Assembly: GCA_014859895.1 (NCBI GenBank)
Contig: JACZKS010000033.1
Span: 1 to 32,170 of the forward strand
Length of the DNA stretch: 32,170 nucleotides
Reading direction: 5' to 3'
DNA from: Rhodospirillales bacterium
GTDB taxonomy: Bacteria > Pseudomonadota > Alphaproteobacteria > Rhodospirillales > Shumkoniaceae
The position numbers and the translations under genes are program-made. This document shows, piece after piece, positions 26,801 through 32,170 of the stretch; position 1 is the first letter of the stretch, and every line of letters begins with the position of its first letter. The notes under the pieces were generated by a model. The model was given only the letters and a program-made list of their open reading frames with translations, had not been told where the DNA came from and made no database searches.

Positions 26801-29800
26801 CAGGAACGGGCGGCGGGCAGCGGCGGCGATACCGGCGCACACATGCCGGCCGACACCTCCGGCGCCGCCGGTGATCAGATAGACGCCGCCGTCCTTCCAG
26901 GGCGACGGGGCGACGGGAGGGCTCAGTTCCTGCCATTGCCGCACCAGCCGCCGGCCGTGGTCGTGACGGACGTCGGCGTCGGCCTGCGCCGCCCTCTGGT
27001 CGGCTGCCAGCAAAGCGGCGGCGTCACCGTCGCGGTAGTCCAGCGCCACCATCTGGCAAAGCACGCCGGGCCGCTCCTGCCGGGCGACCCGCAGCATGCC
27101 GGCCAGGCCTTCCAGCAGGTTTGCATTGCCGCTCAGCGGCACCGCGACCTGGACGATGGCGGCATCGGGACGGTCCCTGAACAGGTCCTGCAACAACTTG
27201 AGCAGCCGCGCCGCATGGCCGATGAAGTCATCGCCTTCCCAGACCGTCACGTCGGCCGGGGCCAGGGCGCCGGCAAGCCGGGCAGCCAGTTCGGGCGGCG
27301 GCGCGCACAACACTACCAGCCGTCGCCGGGCGACAGCCTGCCCCTCGGCCGCCTTGTCGCGCCAGCGCGGGGCGAACAGCAGCGGAAGCGCGACGGTCGC
27401 CGGGGCGTGCTTCGGCGCCTCGCCGCCCGGCACCCAGAAGCGTTCGCGGGCGAACGGATAGGCCGGCAGACCGATGCGGGGAGGCCGGGATCGGCCGGCA
27501 TGGAGGGCGTTCCAATCCACTTTGGCGCCGCCGACCCAGGCCGCCGCCACCGCATCCGGATCGCCGGAGGAAAGGGAAGGCTTGCCGCGTTCCGCCCGGC
27601 CGCGATGGGCGCCGGGGCCGTTGGCGGCGCCGCCCAACACCTTGTCGAGGGCGGCCATCAGCGGGGCGCGGCCGTCGGCGACGAACACCAGACGTTCCTC
27701 GAACGCCTCGCGTCCGCTTTGCAGGGTGTGGGCGACGGCCGCCATGTCGGACTCGGCCAGGCCGTCCAGGGATCGGCGGAAGCGGGCGGCCATCTCGATC
27801 AGCCGCTCGGGATCGCGGGCCGACAGGGGATAGACGCCGCGCCGGGGCGTCGTCGCGGGCGGCGGCGGCGCGACGTATTCCTCGAGGATCAAATGGGCGT
27901 TGGCGCCGCCGGCGCCGAACGAGGACAACCCGGCGATCCGCAACCCTTCGCGCCCGTCCACCACCGGACGGCGCCATTCGGCCGCCTGCTGCTGCACCAC
28001 GAAGGGCGTCGCGGCGAAATCGATGCCGGGGTTGAGGGTTTCCGAATGCAGCGAGGGAACCAGCCGGCGATGGCGGAACTGCAGCAGGACCTTGGTCAAC
28101 CCGGCCATGCCGGCCGCGCTTTCGCAATGGCCGATGTTGGATTTCACCGAGCCGATCGCGCAAAATCCGGTGTCGCCGGTGTGGGCGCCATAGGCCTTGG
28201 CGAGCGCGGCGATTTCGATCGGATCGCCGAGGCTGGTACCGGTGCCGTGGGCCTCCACATAGCTGACCATGCGCGCCGAAACGCCCGCCGCGTCCAAGGC
28301 CTTGCCGATGACGGCAGCCTGGGCGGCCGGGTTGGGCACGGTGTAGCCGTTGGTCTTGCCGCCGTGGTTCAAGGCCGAAGAACGAATGACGCCGAGGATG
28401 CGGTCGCCGTCGGCCACCGCCTGGTCCAGGGGTTTCAGCAAAACGGCGCCGACGCCTTCGCCTGGCACATAGCCGTCGCCGCCGCGCCCGAAGCTCTCGC
28501 AACGGCCGTTGGAGGACATGAAGCGACCCTGGGCCAGCCCCAGGTACTTGTTGGGATGCAGGCTCAGGTTCACGCCGCCAGCCAGCGCCACCCGGCACGA
28601 GCCGGCGCGCAGGGCGTCGCAGGCCAGATGGATGGCCGACAGCGACGACGAGCACATGCTGTCGACCGCCAGGCTGGGGCCGTGAAAGCCGCAGAAATAG
28701 GACACCCGATTGGGGATCGACGCTGGGCTGCCCGACAAGGCCAGTGGCTGGCCGGCGGCGGTCCGTTCGGCGCCGTAGAGCTGGTATTCCTCGTACATCA
28801 CGCCGACGAACACGCCGACGTCGGCGCCGTCGAGCGGCGGCCGCGCGGGCGCGATGGAGGCGCGGGTATAGCCGGCATCCTCCAGCGTTTCCCAGGCGCA
28901 TTGCAGGAACAGGCGCTCCTGCGGGTCCATGTACTCGGCCTCTCGCGGCGAAATGTTGAAGAACAACGGATCGAAGCGGTCGACGCCGTCGAGGAAGCCG
29001 CCCCACTTGCTGTTGGTCTTGCCGGGCCGGCCGGGGGTGGGATCGTAATAGCGGCTGTGGTCCCAGCGGTCGGCGGGCACCTCGGTGATGCAGTCGCGCC
29101 CCTGTTCGAGGTTGCGCCAGAACTGATCGAGGTCGCCGGCGCCGGGATAGCGGCCGGACAGGCCGATGATGGCGATGGGCGCGCCGGCCGCGGGCGGCGG
29201 TGTCGGGGCTTCGCGCCGGGGTTCCGGGGCGCTCGCCGGCGGGGCCGGCGGTTGGGGGGCGGCACCGTCGAACAGCCGGCCGAGCGCCGCCGCGTGCGTC
29301 GACAGGAAATAGCCGGTCAGGGCCTGAAGCGTGCGGTACTCGAAGAACAGCGTCTTGGGCAGGGGGCCGAAGTCCCGTTCCAACGCGTCGGTCAGGCGGG
29401 TGATCATCACCGAATCGATGCCGTAGGCCTCCAGTTCCGCCTCGGCTTCGATCTGATCCACGGCAATCGCCGCCTCGCGCGCCACCAGGGCCGCCAGATG
29501 GCGGGAGGTGGCGGCCTCCAGGTCCTTCGCCGGAGTGGCCCGCTTGAGGACGCGGAGGGTGAAGCCGCGGAACCGCACGCGGACCTGTCCGTCGTCGTCG
29601 GCCAAATCGAGGTCCAGCTTGTGGATGCCGGCGCCGCCGGGGACCTTCCGCAGATGGACCCACATGGCGTCGGTGGTGGGCGCCAGCGCCTCGACCCGTT
29701 CCATGCCGAAGGGCAACGCCACATTGCCGTCGCCGTCCTCCTGGAAGAAGCCGATGGCGGCCTGGAACGCCCCATCCACCATGCTGGGATGGAGGGCAAA

Positions 29801-32170
29801 CGATGAACCGGAGGCCGCCGCCGGCAGGCGCAACCGCGCCAGTACCTCGCCCTCGCCGAGGCGGACCTCCTCCATGGCCCGGAAGGCCGGGCCATAGTCC
29901 AGGCCCAAGGCGGCATAGGTGGCGTACAACCGTTCCGTCGCCAGAACCTTGGCGCAGCGCCGCCGCAGCCCATCGACGTCGATCCGTTGAGGTGTGGGAT
30001 CGTCCAGGGGGCCGACGGTGCCGAGCACATGGGGGAGGGAATCGATGCCGCCGCTCAACAGCTGGAAACCGCTGGCGCCGTCCTGGCCGGGAGCGAGCGG
30101 GATGGTCACCGACACGCTGCCGGCGTCAAGCCGTAGCGGGTACTGCCAGACGACCCGGCCGAGGGCCACGGGCGCGAAGGGACGGCCGGCGGCGAAGGCC
30201 GCGCGCGCCAGTTCCAGCCCCATGGCGCCGGGCAGGATGCGGGCGCCGCGCACCCGGTGGTCGCTGAGGTAGAACGCCTCGGCTTCGAGGCGCTGGGTGT
30301 AATCGGCCGTCGCCGTGGCCATGACGCCGGGCGCCGATCCCGCGAACGCCGCGTTGACGTGGTAAACATCGCGGGCGAACGGATAGGTCGGCAGCCGCAG
30401 CCGGCGCCGGGGCGAGGTGTACAGGCGGGGCCATTCCACGGTGTCGCCGGCCACCCAGCGGGCGGCGATGACATCCGGCGCCGCATGAGGATCCACGGCG
30501 GGACCGGAGGCTTTGTGCCCGGCATCCAGCTTGCTGGTGGCGACGCCGGCCGTGTCGCCCGCCAGGAAGGAGTCCAGGCGGTCTCTCAACTGCGCCAGCG
30601 AAGTCACCACCGTCGCCAAGCGGTGCTTCATGGCATCGCGGCCGACCTGAAGGGTGTAGGCCAGATCGGGCAGGTCCGCCTCGGCCAGCCGGCCGCCGGC
30701 AATGAACGCCGACAGATTGCGCGCCTGGTCCCTCAGCCTGTCGTCGTCGCGGGCCGACAGCACGGCGATCACCGGGCCGCCATGCGCCGCGGGCGTCCCT
30801 TCGACGGGCCACTCTTCAAGGATCACATGGGCGTTGACGCCGCCGAAGCCGAAGCTGCTGACCCCCGCCCGCAGCGGCAAGGGCCGCCCGGCGGCATCGC
30901 GCACCGGCTGCCACGGCTGGGCTTCGCGGATGATGCTGAACGGACTGTCCGACAGGTCGATGTAAGGGTTGATCTCGGCGCAATGCAGGCTGGGCGCCAG
31001 GGTGCGGTGCCGCATCTGCAACAACACCTTGATGATCCCCGCCGCGCCGGCAGCCAGTTCGAGATGGCCGATGTTGGACTTCACCGAGCCCAGGCCGCAA
31101 CCGACGCCGCTCATTTCCTCGGCTCCGGCGGGGGCGGCGCGGAAAGCGGCCTTGAGCGCGTTGATCTCCACCGGATCGCCAAGCGCGGTTCCGGTGCCGT
31201 GGGTTTCGACATAGCCGATGGTGCTGGGGTCGATGCCCGCGCGCGCCTGGGCCTCGCGCAGCAGATCGGCCTGGGCGGCGGTGTTGGGGGCGGTCAGCGA
31301 ATTGGCGCGGCCGCCGTGGTTGACGGCGCTGGAGCGCACGACGGCCAGGATGGGGTCGCCGTCCAGCCTAGCCTCGGACAGGCGCTTCAGCACCACCATC
31401 CCCACGCCCTCGCCGCGCGCGTAGCCGTTGGCTTGAGGCGAGAAGGTCTTGCAGCGGCCGTCGGGCGACAGCATCCCCGCCTTGGCGTAGGCGATGTGGG
31501 CGGCCGGGGTGATGATGGTATTGACGCCGCCGGCCAGCGCCATGTCGCAGTCGCCGGCCCGCATCGACAGGATCGCCCGGTGGAGCGCTACCAGGGAACT
31601 GGAGCAGGCGGTTTCCACCGGCTCGCTCGGGCCATGCCAATCGAGGAAATAGCTGATCCGATTCGGACCCACCGACGGCACCGCGCCGGTGGCGGCGTAG
31701 CCTTCGGCCCCGGCATCGTCGCCGGGGATCTCGTGGTAGCCACTGATGGTGGTGCCGACGAACAGGCCGACCCGGCGCCCCGCCAGGCTGCGCGGGTCAT
31801 GGCCGGAATCCTCGATGGCCTTCCACGCATGCATCATCAGCAGGCGCTGTTGCGGGTCCATCAGCTTGGCTTCGCGCGGAGATATGCCGAAGAACAGGGA
31901 ATCGAACTCGAACACCCCGTCGATGAAGCCGCCCCAATGGATGTTGGTCTTGCCCTGTTCGGCCTTGGGGTCGCCGTCGAAGGCCCGCCAATCCCAGCGG
32001 TCGGCCGGAATGCGGGTGATGCTGTCGCGCCCGGCGCGCAGGTTGTCCCAGAAGGCGTCGCCGTCGAGGGCTCCGGGGAAGCGGCAGCTGTAGCCGACGA
32101 TGACGATCGGATCGTCGATGGCGGCGGTCGGCGCGGCCGACGGCGCCGGGGCGGCCACGCGGGCGGGGGC
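19895..32170 (-). CDS. Trans-AT PKS-NRPS megasynthase, 5' end beyond the window
   Basis: At least 4,087 residues are visible, counted below from the GTG codon at 32158. The frame stays open to 32170 and the first residues are an Ala/Pro-rich linker, so the true start is outside. Domain order: KS1 (15-450), DH (about 620-870), ACP1 (880-950); KS2 (993-1428), KR (about 1590-1990), ACP2 (2020-2090); KS3 (2109-2474), ACP3 (2665-2738); C (2758-3195), A (3205-3720), PCP (3728-3795), TE (3830-4087). Each KS is followed by a flanking subdomain ending in LPTYPFAR-like text, and no AT domain exists, which defines a trans-AT system. Carrier Ser residues are 916, 2053, 2699 and 3763. The TE marks the end of the assembly line. 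Followed directly by the AT-like, ACP and amidotransferase genes. Module details are given in separate entries. Confidence 0.96.
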   Translation of the reverse strand, partial: APARVAAPAPSAAPTAAIDDPIVIVGYSCRFPGALDGDAFWDNLRAGRDSITRIPADRWDWRAFDGDPKAEQGKTNIHWGGFIDGVFEFDSLFFGISPREAKLMDPQQRLLMMHAWKAIEDSGHDPRSLAGRRVGLFVGTTISGYHEIPGDDAGAEGYAATGAVPSVGPNRISYFLDWHGPSEPVETACSSSLVALHRAILSMRAGDCDMALAGGVNTIITPAAHIAYAKAGMLSPDGRCKTFSPQANGYARGEGVGMVVLKRLSEARLDGDPILAVVRSSAVNHGGRANSLTAPNTAAQADLLREAQARAGIDPSTIGYVETHGTGTALGDPVEINALKAAFRAAPAGAEEMSGVGCGLGSVKSNIGHLELAAGAAGIIKVLLQMRHRTLAPSLHCAEINPYIDLSDSPFSIIREAQPWQPVRDAAGRPLPLRAGVSSFGFGGVNAHVILEEWPVEGTPAAHGGPVIAVLSARDDDRLRDQARNLSAFIAGGRLAEADLPDLAYTLQVGRDAMKHRLATVVTSLAQLRDRLDSFLAGDTAGVATSKLDAGHKASGPAVDPHAAPDVIAARWVAGDTVEWPRLYTSPRRRLRLPTYPFARDVYHVNAAFAGSAPGVMATATADYTQRLEAEAFYLSDHRVRGARILPGAMGLELARAAFAAGRPFAPVALGRVVWQYPLRLDAGSVSVTIPLAPGQDGASGFQLLSGGIDSLPHVLGTVGPLDDPTPQRIDVDGLRRRCAKVLATERLYATYAALGLDYGPAFRAMEEVRLGEGEVLARLRLPAAASGSSFALHPSMVDGAFQAAIGFFQEDGDGNVALPFGMERVEALAPTTDAMWVHLRKVPGGAGIHKLDLDLADDDGQVRVRFRGFTLRVLKRATPAKDLEAATSRHLAALVAREAAIAVDQIEAEAELEAYGIDSVMITRLTDALERDFGPLPKTLFFEYRTLQALTGYFLSTHAAALGRLFDGAAPQPPAPPASAPEPRREAPTPPPAAGAPIAIIGLSGRYPGAGDLDQFWRNLEQGRDCITEVPADRWDHSRYYDPTPGRPGKTNSKWGGFLDGVDRFDPLFFNISPREAEYMDPQERLFLQCAWETLEDAGYTRASIAPARPPLDGADVGVFVGVMYEEYQLYGAERTAAGQPLALSGSPASIPNRVSYFCGFHGPSLAVDSMCSSSLSAIHLACDALRAGSCRVALAGGVNLSLHPNKYLGLAQGRFMSSNGRCESFGRGGDGYVPGEGVGAVLLKPLDQAVADGDRILGVIRSSALNHGGKTNGYTVPNPAAQAAVIGKALDAAGVSARMVSYVEAHGTGTSLGDPIEIAALAKAYGAHTGDTGFCAIGSVKSNIGHCESAAGMAGLTKVLLQFRHRRLVPSLHSETLNPGIDFAATPFVVQQQAAEWRRPVVDGREGLRIAGLSSFGAGGANAHLILEEYVAPPPPATTPRRGVYPLSARDPERLIEMAARFRRSLDGLAESDMAAVAHTLQSGREAFEERLVFVADGRAPLMAALDKVLGGAANGPGAHRGRAERGKPSLSSGDPDAVAAAWVGGAKVDWNALHAGRSRPPRIGLPAYPFARERFWVPGGEAPKHAPATVALPLLFAPRWRDKAAEGQAVARRRLVVLCAPPPELAARLAGALAPADVTVWEGDDFIGHAARLLKLLQDLFRDRPDAAIVQVAVPLSGNANLLEGLAGMLRVARQERPGVLCQMVALDYRDGDAAALLAADQRAAQADADVRHDHGRRLVRQWQELSPPVAPSPWKDGGVYLITGGAGGVGRHVCAGIAAAARRPFLWLVGRSPLSAEARQRFDAIDAQVTYRQVDIGDHAAVAALVAEIRAAHGRLDGVLHGAGVTRDMMLVRKNEADLRAVMAPKVAGALALDAATAGLDLDMMVLFASATGALGNLGQADYASANAWLDAFAAHRNRRVARGERRGRTLAIDWPYWRDGGMKMSDEAIAAMDRYVGVRPLEDGPAFAALSAALALKDEDEILVLDGDHDRMRKALQSAAPEAPAPASNTKPETAMSKPTAALVTACFSEVLKIPAARLAPDAPIDHFGVDSVSAMEIVAALERQVGPLPPTILFEHPTIAQLADALAAIGTTPAAQPAPGPSGAEGDVAVIAVAGRYPGADTIEDFWTVLEQGRDCVTEVPPERWDPRYSEAKGKPGASHCKWGGFLSDVDGFDAEFFGYSPRAADLADPQERLFLQTTWHLLERAGHTRARLRDHYGAKVGVFVGAMYQHYGALDTDAGSKSLLLLNSYSGIANRVSFFFDLQGPSVAVDSMCSSGLQAVHQACQSLRMGECRLAIAGGVNLSLLPAKYIGLSRTGLVGSHPGSRSFAEGDGYLPAEGVGAVLLKPVADALRDGDAVIAVIKGSAANHGGHSAGFGVPSAEAQARLIEDNLRKSNIDARTIGYVEAAASGAHLGDAIEIRALTRAFRAFGVENGACSIGSVKSNMGHAEAASGMAQLTKVLLQLQHRRLAPSLKPDQANRAIDFDATPFHPQWRGADWPVTEVDGQASPRRATISSFGAGGSNVHMILEEAPAVPVPAETRRRRRFPLSARTPDQLAELRSRLADFVRRTPDLSLGRLSHTLLHGREAMEHAIEIVAGDRDDLIAKLETARPGDPTEAMPESGPEEAGPPLVLPGYPFARVRHWLPQIATAGTTLAPTSDTAALRDLIIGVLAGELGVAADTLAPTASFAALGLDSMIALRLGYAIEEASGVSLVRGDFEQYSTPDLLAGRVAALQAVVPAHAGPAEPETSPGHWHAPMTEGQKGLWVVQSLHPRSSTYNVPLAFRVSDIDHEALGRACRWLLDAFPVLTARVVEDGAEPSLAALPVAQPLERIEVPKGMDPLVFARQRAAQPFDLSAAAPSRFELLHGGALGASQEILLLTVHHMVFDGASAAVTAAALWDAYGRFSQGREAPPPPEQADFARFAAWERRFMDSPAGEAQHAYWRNQLDGELPVVQLPTDRPAQPGEAIDGCSLERVLEASLARAAKRTAAVLGITPASLLLGVMAILLYRHTGQEDMLIGVPTLRRPERRFERSVGYFVNMLALRATVSGDMAAETVLRDVHRRMIDGLDHGEYPFAAIARALGRSLYGEPPYQVSFAYQNFPIGAPSALPAEVGQATFLPEIRQEGDCPFGIEAYEDEGALRLVAGFDGARFDAANIEHLLDRFARLTEAICARPGSLVRDLDMMAAGERKRLLGPWTKPPALPPRDGLLPQWIARQAKEHPDAVAVMADDDSLSYRRLVRRANRLARHLRECGVEPGDAVAVLLDRSTDSVVALLATMTAGAVWVPLDGDAPARRQSSMLADSGAKVIVTNGSLAGRLGELAELPGTVVDLTRDGAAIAERPARALEIRPAPDDPAYMIYTSGSTGSPKGVLVSHRAIADHAQVVIHQYGLSADDVVLQFAPHVVDTALEQILPTLAAGARLLMRTDTIWTADHLRRILTDHRVTVADLPPAYLREVLLAWKAAAAVPPPSLRLCIVGGEALPPDTVRLWLESPLAGTRLLNAYGPTEATITCLTHEVDAALPGGTVPIGCPLPGTRAYILDRDGNLVPEGVIGELHIGGDRLALGYHRRPDLTLERFVEPPSGKPAPRLYRTGDMAAFVPGGKGIIAFHGRVDHQVKIRGFRVELSEVEAVLRAFGLRETAVVPQVDASGGQVLVAYVVPGSETIDEDALRAYAAARLPPHMLPAAFVRLHALPLTASGKLDRAALPDARPHGVSGDAPRDGMEERLLRMWSQVLGRDGASIGIHDDFLACGGHSLLWVRLLAEIERTFHYRPSARDFLAAQTIAEQARVLRHQVKEGGPAMPAGQDKVLVPLRLPEPSGAGQPLFLVHAAAGTVSCYVDLARRLATPVAIYGLQAPGADDPAAAIAVVDLPQMAGRYLQAIRQVQPHGPYSLGGWSLGGVLAFEMARQLRQSGEDVALLCLIESYTPALLRRFDALMEVDGNGNALTRAFARDVLGIAEPPPIPEGRDMATTLLALPALAGQFDAGDADRLRRLHDLYGAHSAALMAYDPAPCDVAMTLLRTAGVALDDETCGWGALARAGMTLRTVPGDHYSVLRHPNLDACIAILDDALARRDKSK
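23936..25834 (-). other. PKS module: KS0-ACP3 (non-elongating)
   Basis: KS3 keeps the acylating Cys2276 (VDSMCSSGL) and His2450 (KSNMGHAE), but the HGTGT block is replaced: VEAHGTGT has become VEAAASGA, so Ala2410 stands where the decarboxylation His should be. Such KS0 domains in trans-AT systems accept and pass on a chain without extending it. The linker LPGYPFARVRHW leads straight into ACP3 (Ser2699 in GLDSMIAL) with no processing domain. It acts as a hand-over station to the NRPS condensation domain. Confidence 0.92.
25880..29182 (-). other. PKS module: KS2-KR-ACP2
   Basis: KS2 has Cys1169 (VDSMCSSSL), His1304 (VEAHGTGT) and His1344 (KSNIGHCE), a full elongation triad. The ketoreductase has the NADPH loop TGGAGGVG (1763-1770) and the catalytic Lys1866, Ser1890, Tyr1903 and Asn1907, in APKVAG, FASATG and DYASAN, so it is probably active. 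LHGAGVTRD has the Asp usually linked with B-type (D-hydroxy) reduction; I hold that weakly. ACP2 has Ser2053 in GVDSVSAMEI, without a Trp flag. Confidence 0.9.
29264..32116 (-). other. PKS module: KS1-DH-ACP1
   Basis: KS1 has a full triad: Cys185 (VETACSSSL), His320 (VETHGTGT) and His365 (KSNIGHLE), so it should elongate. The dehydratase keeps H-x3-G-x4-P (His634, Gly638, Pro643) and D-x3-Q (Asp795, Gln799), with LDYGPAF between, so it looks active. ACP1 has Ser916 in YGIDSVMI. There is no ketoreductase in this module, although the dehydratase needs a beta-hydroxyl; the next module has the KR. Residue numbers count from 32158. Confidence 0.9.

Noticed and set aside
27228-29663. Open frame of 811 codons on the minus strand in another frame
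   Set aside because: Out-of-frame shadow within the PKS, rich in Arg and Pro, with no recognisable motif.
24809-29806. Open frame of 1,665 codons on the plus strand
   Set aside because: It lies antisense to the PKS reading frame, has low-complexity Gly/Ala/Arg/His composition and no domain; the minus strand encodes clear KS, KR and DH motifs here.
30300-30810. Region after KS1 considered as an integrated AT domain
   Set aside because: It has about 150 residues, no GHSxG or GQGSQ, and ends in LPTYPFAR: it is the KS flanking subdomain typical of trans-AT modules.

Overview
The window is a high-GC bacterial segment (about two thirds G+C by eye). It carries the 3' part of a trans-acyltransferase (trans-AT) polyketide synthase / non-ribosomal peptide synthetase (PKS-NRPS) gene cluster, with a catabolic operon lying between its two halves. 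Codon use, tripartite tricarboxylate transporter (TTT) genes and the IS256-type remnant suit a proteobacterium, most likely an alphaproteobacterium of Rhodospirillales type. That assignment is inference; no rRNA or housekeeping marker is present.

Layout. (1) 1-484: flank with an IS256-type transposase scrap abutting a hydrolase-like scrap. (2) 485-2037: a 4'-phosphopantetheinyl transferase (+) overlapping tail to tail with a metallophosphoesterase (-). (3) 2184-7748, one tightly packed + strand operon: FkbM-type methyltransferase, cytochrome P450, and four genes of a beta-branching cassette (HMG-CoA synthase homologue, donor ACP, Cys-to-Ser ketosynthase decarboxylase, ECH1 dehydratase). (4) 8007-16350: a LysR regulator (-) divergent from a seven-gene + strand operon. 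That operon encodes an aconitase-family hydratase (large and small subunits), TctB, TctA, TctC, an HMG-CoA-lyase-family lyase and a class III CoA transferase. It reads as uptake and cleavage of a di- or tricarboxylate, with citramalate or its unsaturated precursors as my best guess. (5) 16618-32170, a - strand operon: a giant PKS-NRPS protein (5' end beyond the window), then a discrete AT-like protein, a discrete ACP and a glutamine-dependent amidotransferase of the AsnB family.

How the genes work together. The PPTase arms the carrier proteins. The visible PKS order is KS-DH-ACP, KS-KR-ACP, KS0-ACP, then C-A-PCP-TE; no AT domain is integrated, which defines the trans-AT type. The third KS has lost the His of its HGTGT motif and should only pass the chain on. 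The adenylation pocket has two acidic residues that would suit a basic amino acid, added just before thioesterase release. The HMGS cassette would add a beta-carbon branch, but its ECH2 decarboxylase is not here. None of the ACPs visible here has the Trp flag of branch-accepting ACPs, so the branching module must lie beyond 32170.

Most interesting points: the AT-like/ACP/AsnB trio, which resembles the amide-starter cassette of glutarimide polyketides; an Arg-to-Gln change in the AT-like protein at the residue that binds the malonyl carboxylate; the PPTase/phosphoesterase pair, which could be a carrier-protein on/off switch; and a complete C5-acid-like catabolic operon embedded in the biosynthetic cluster.
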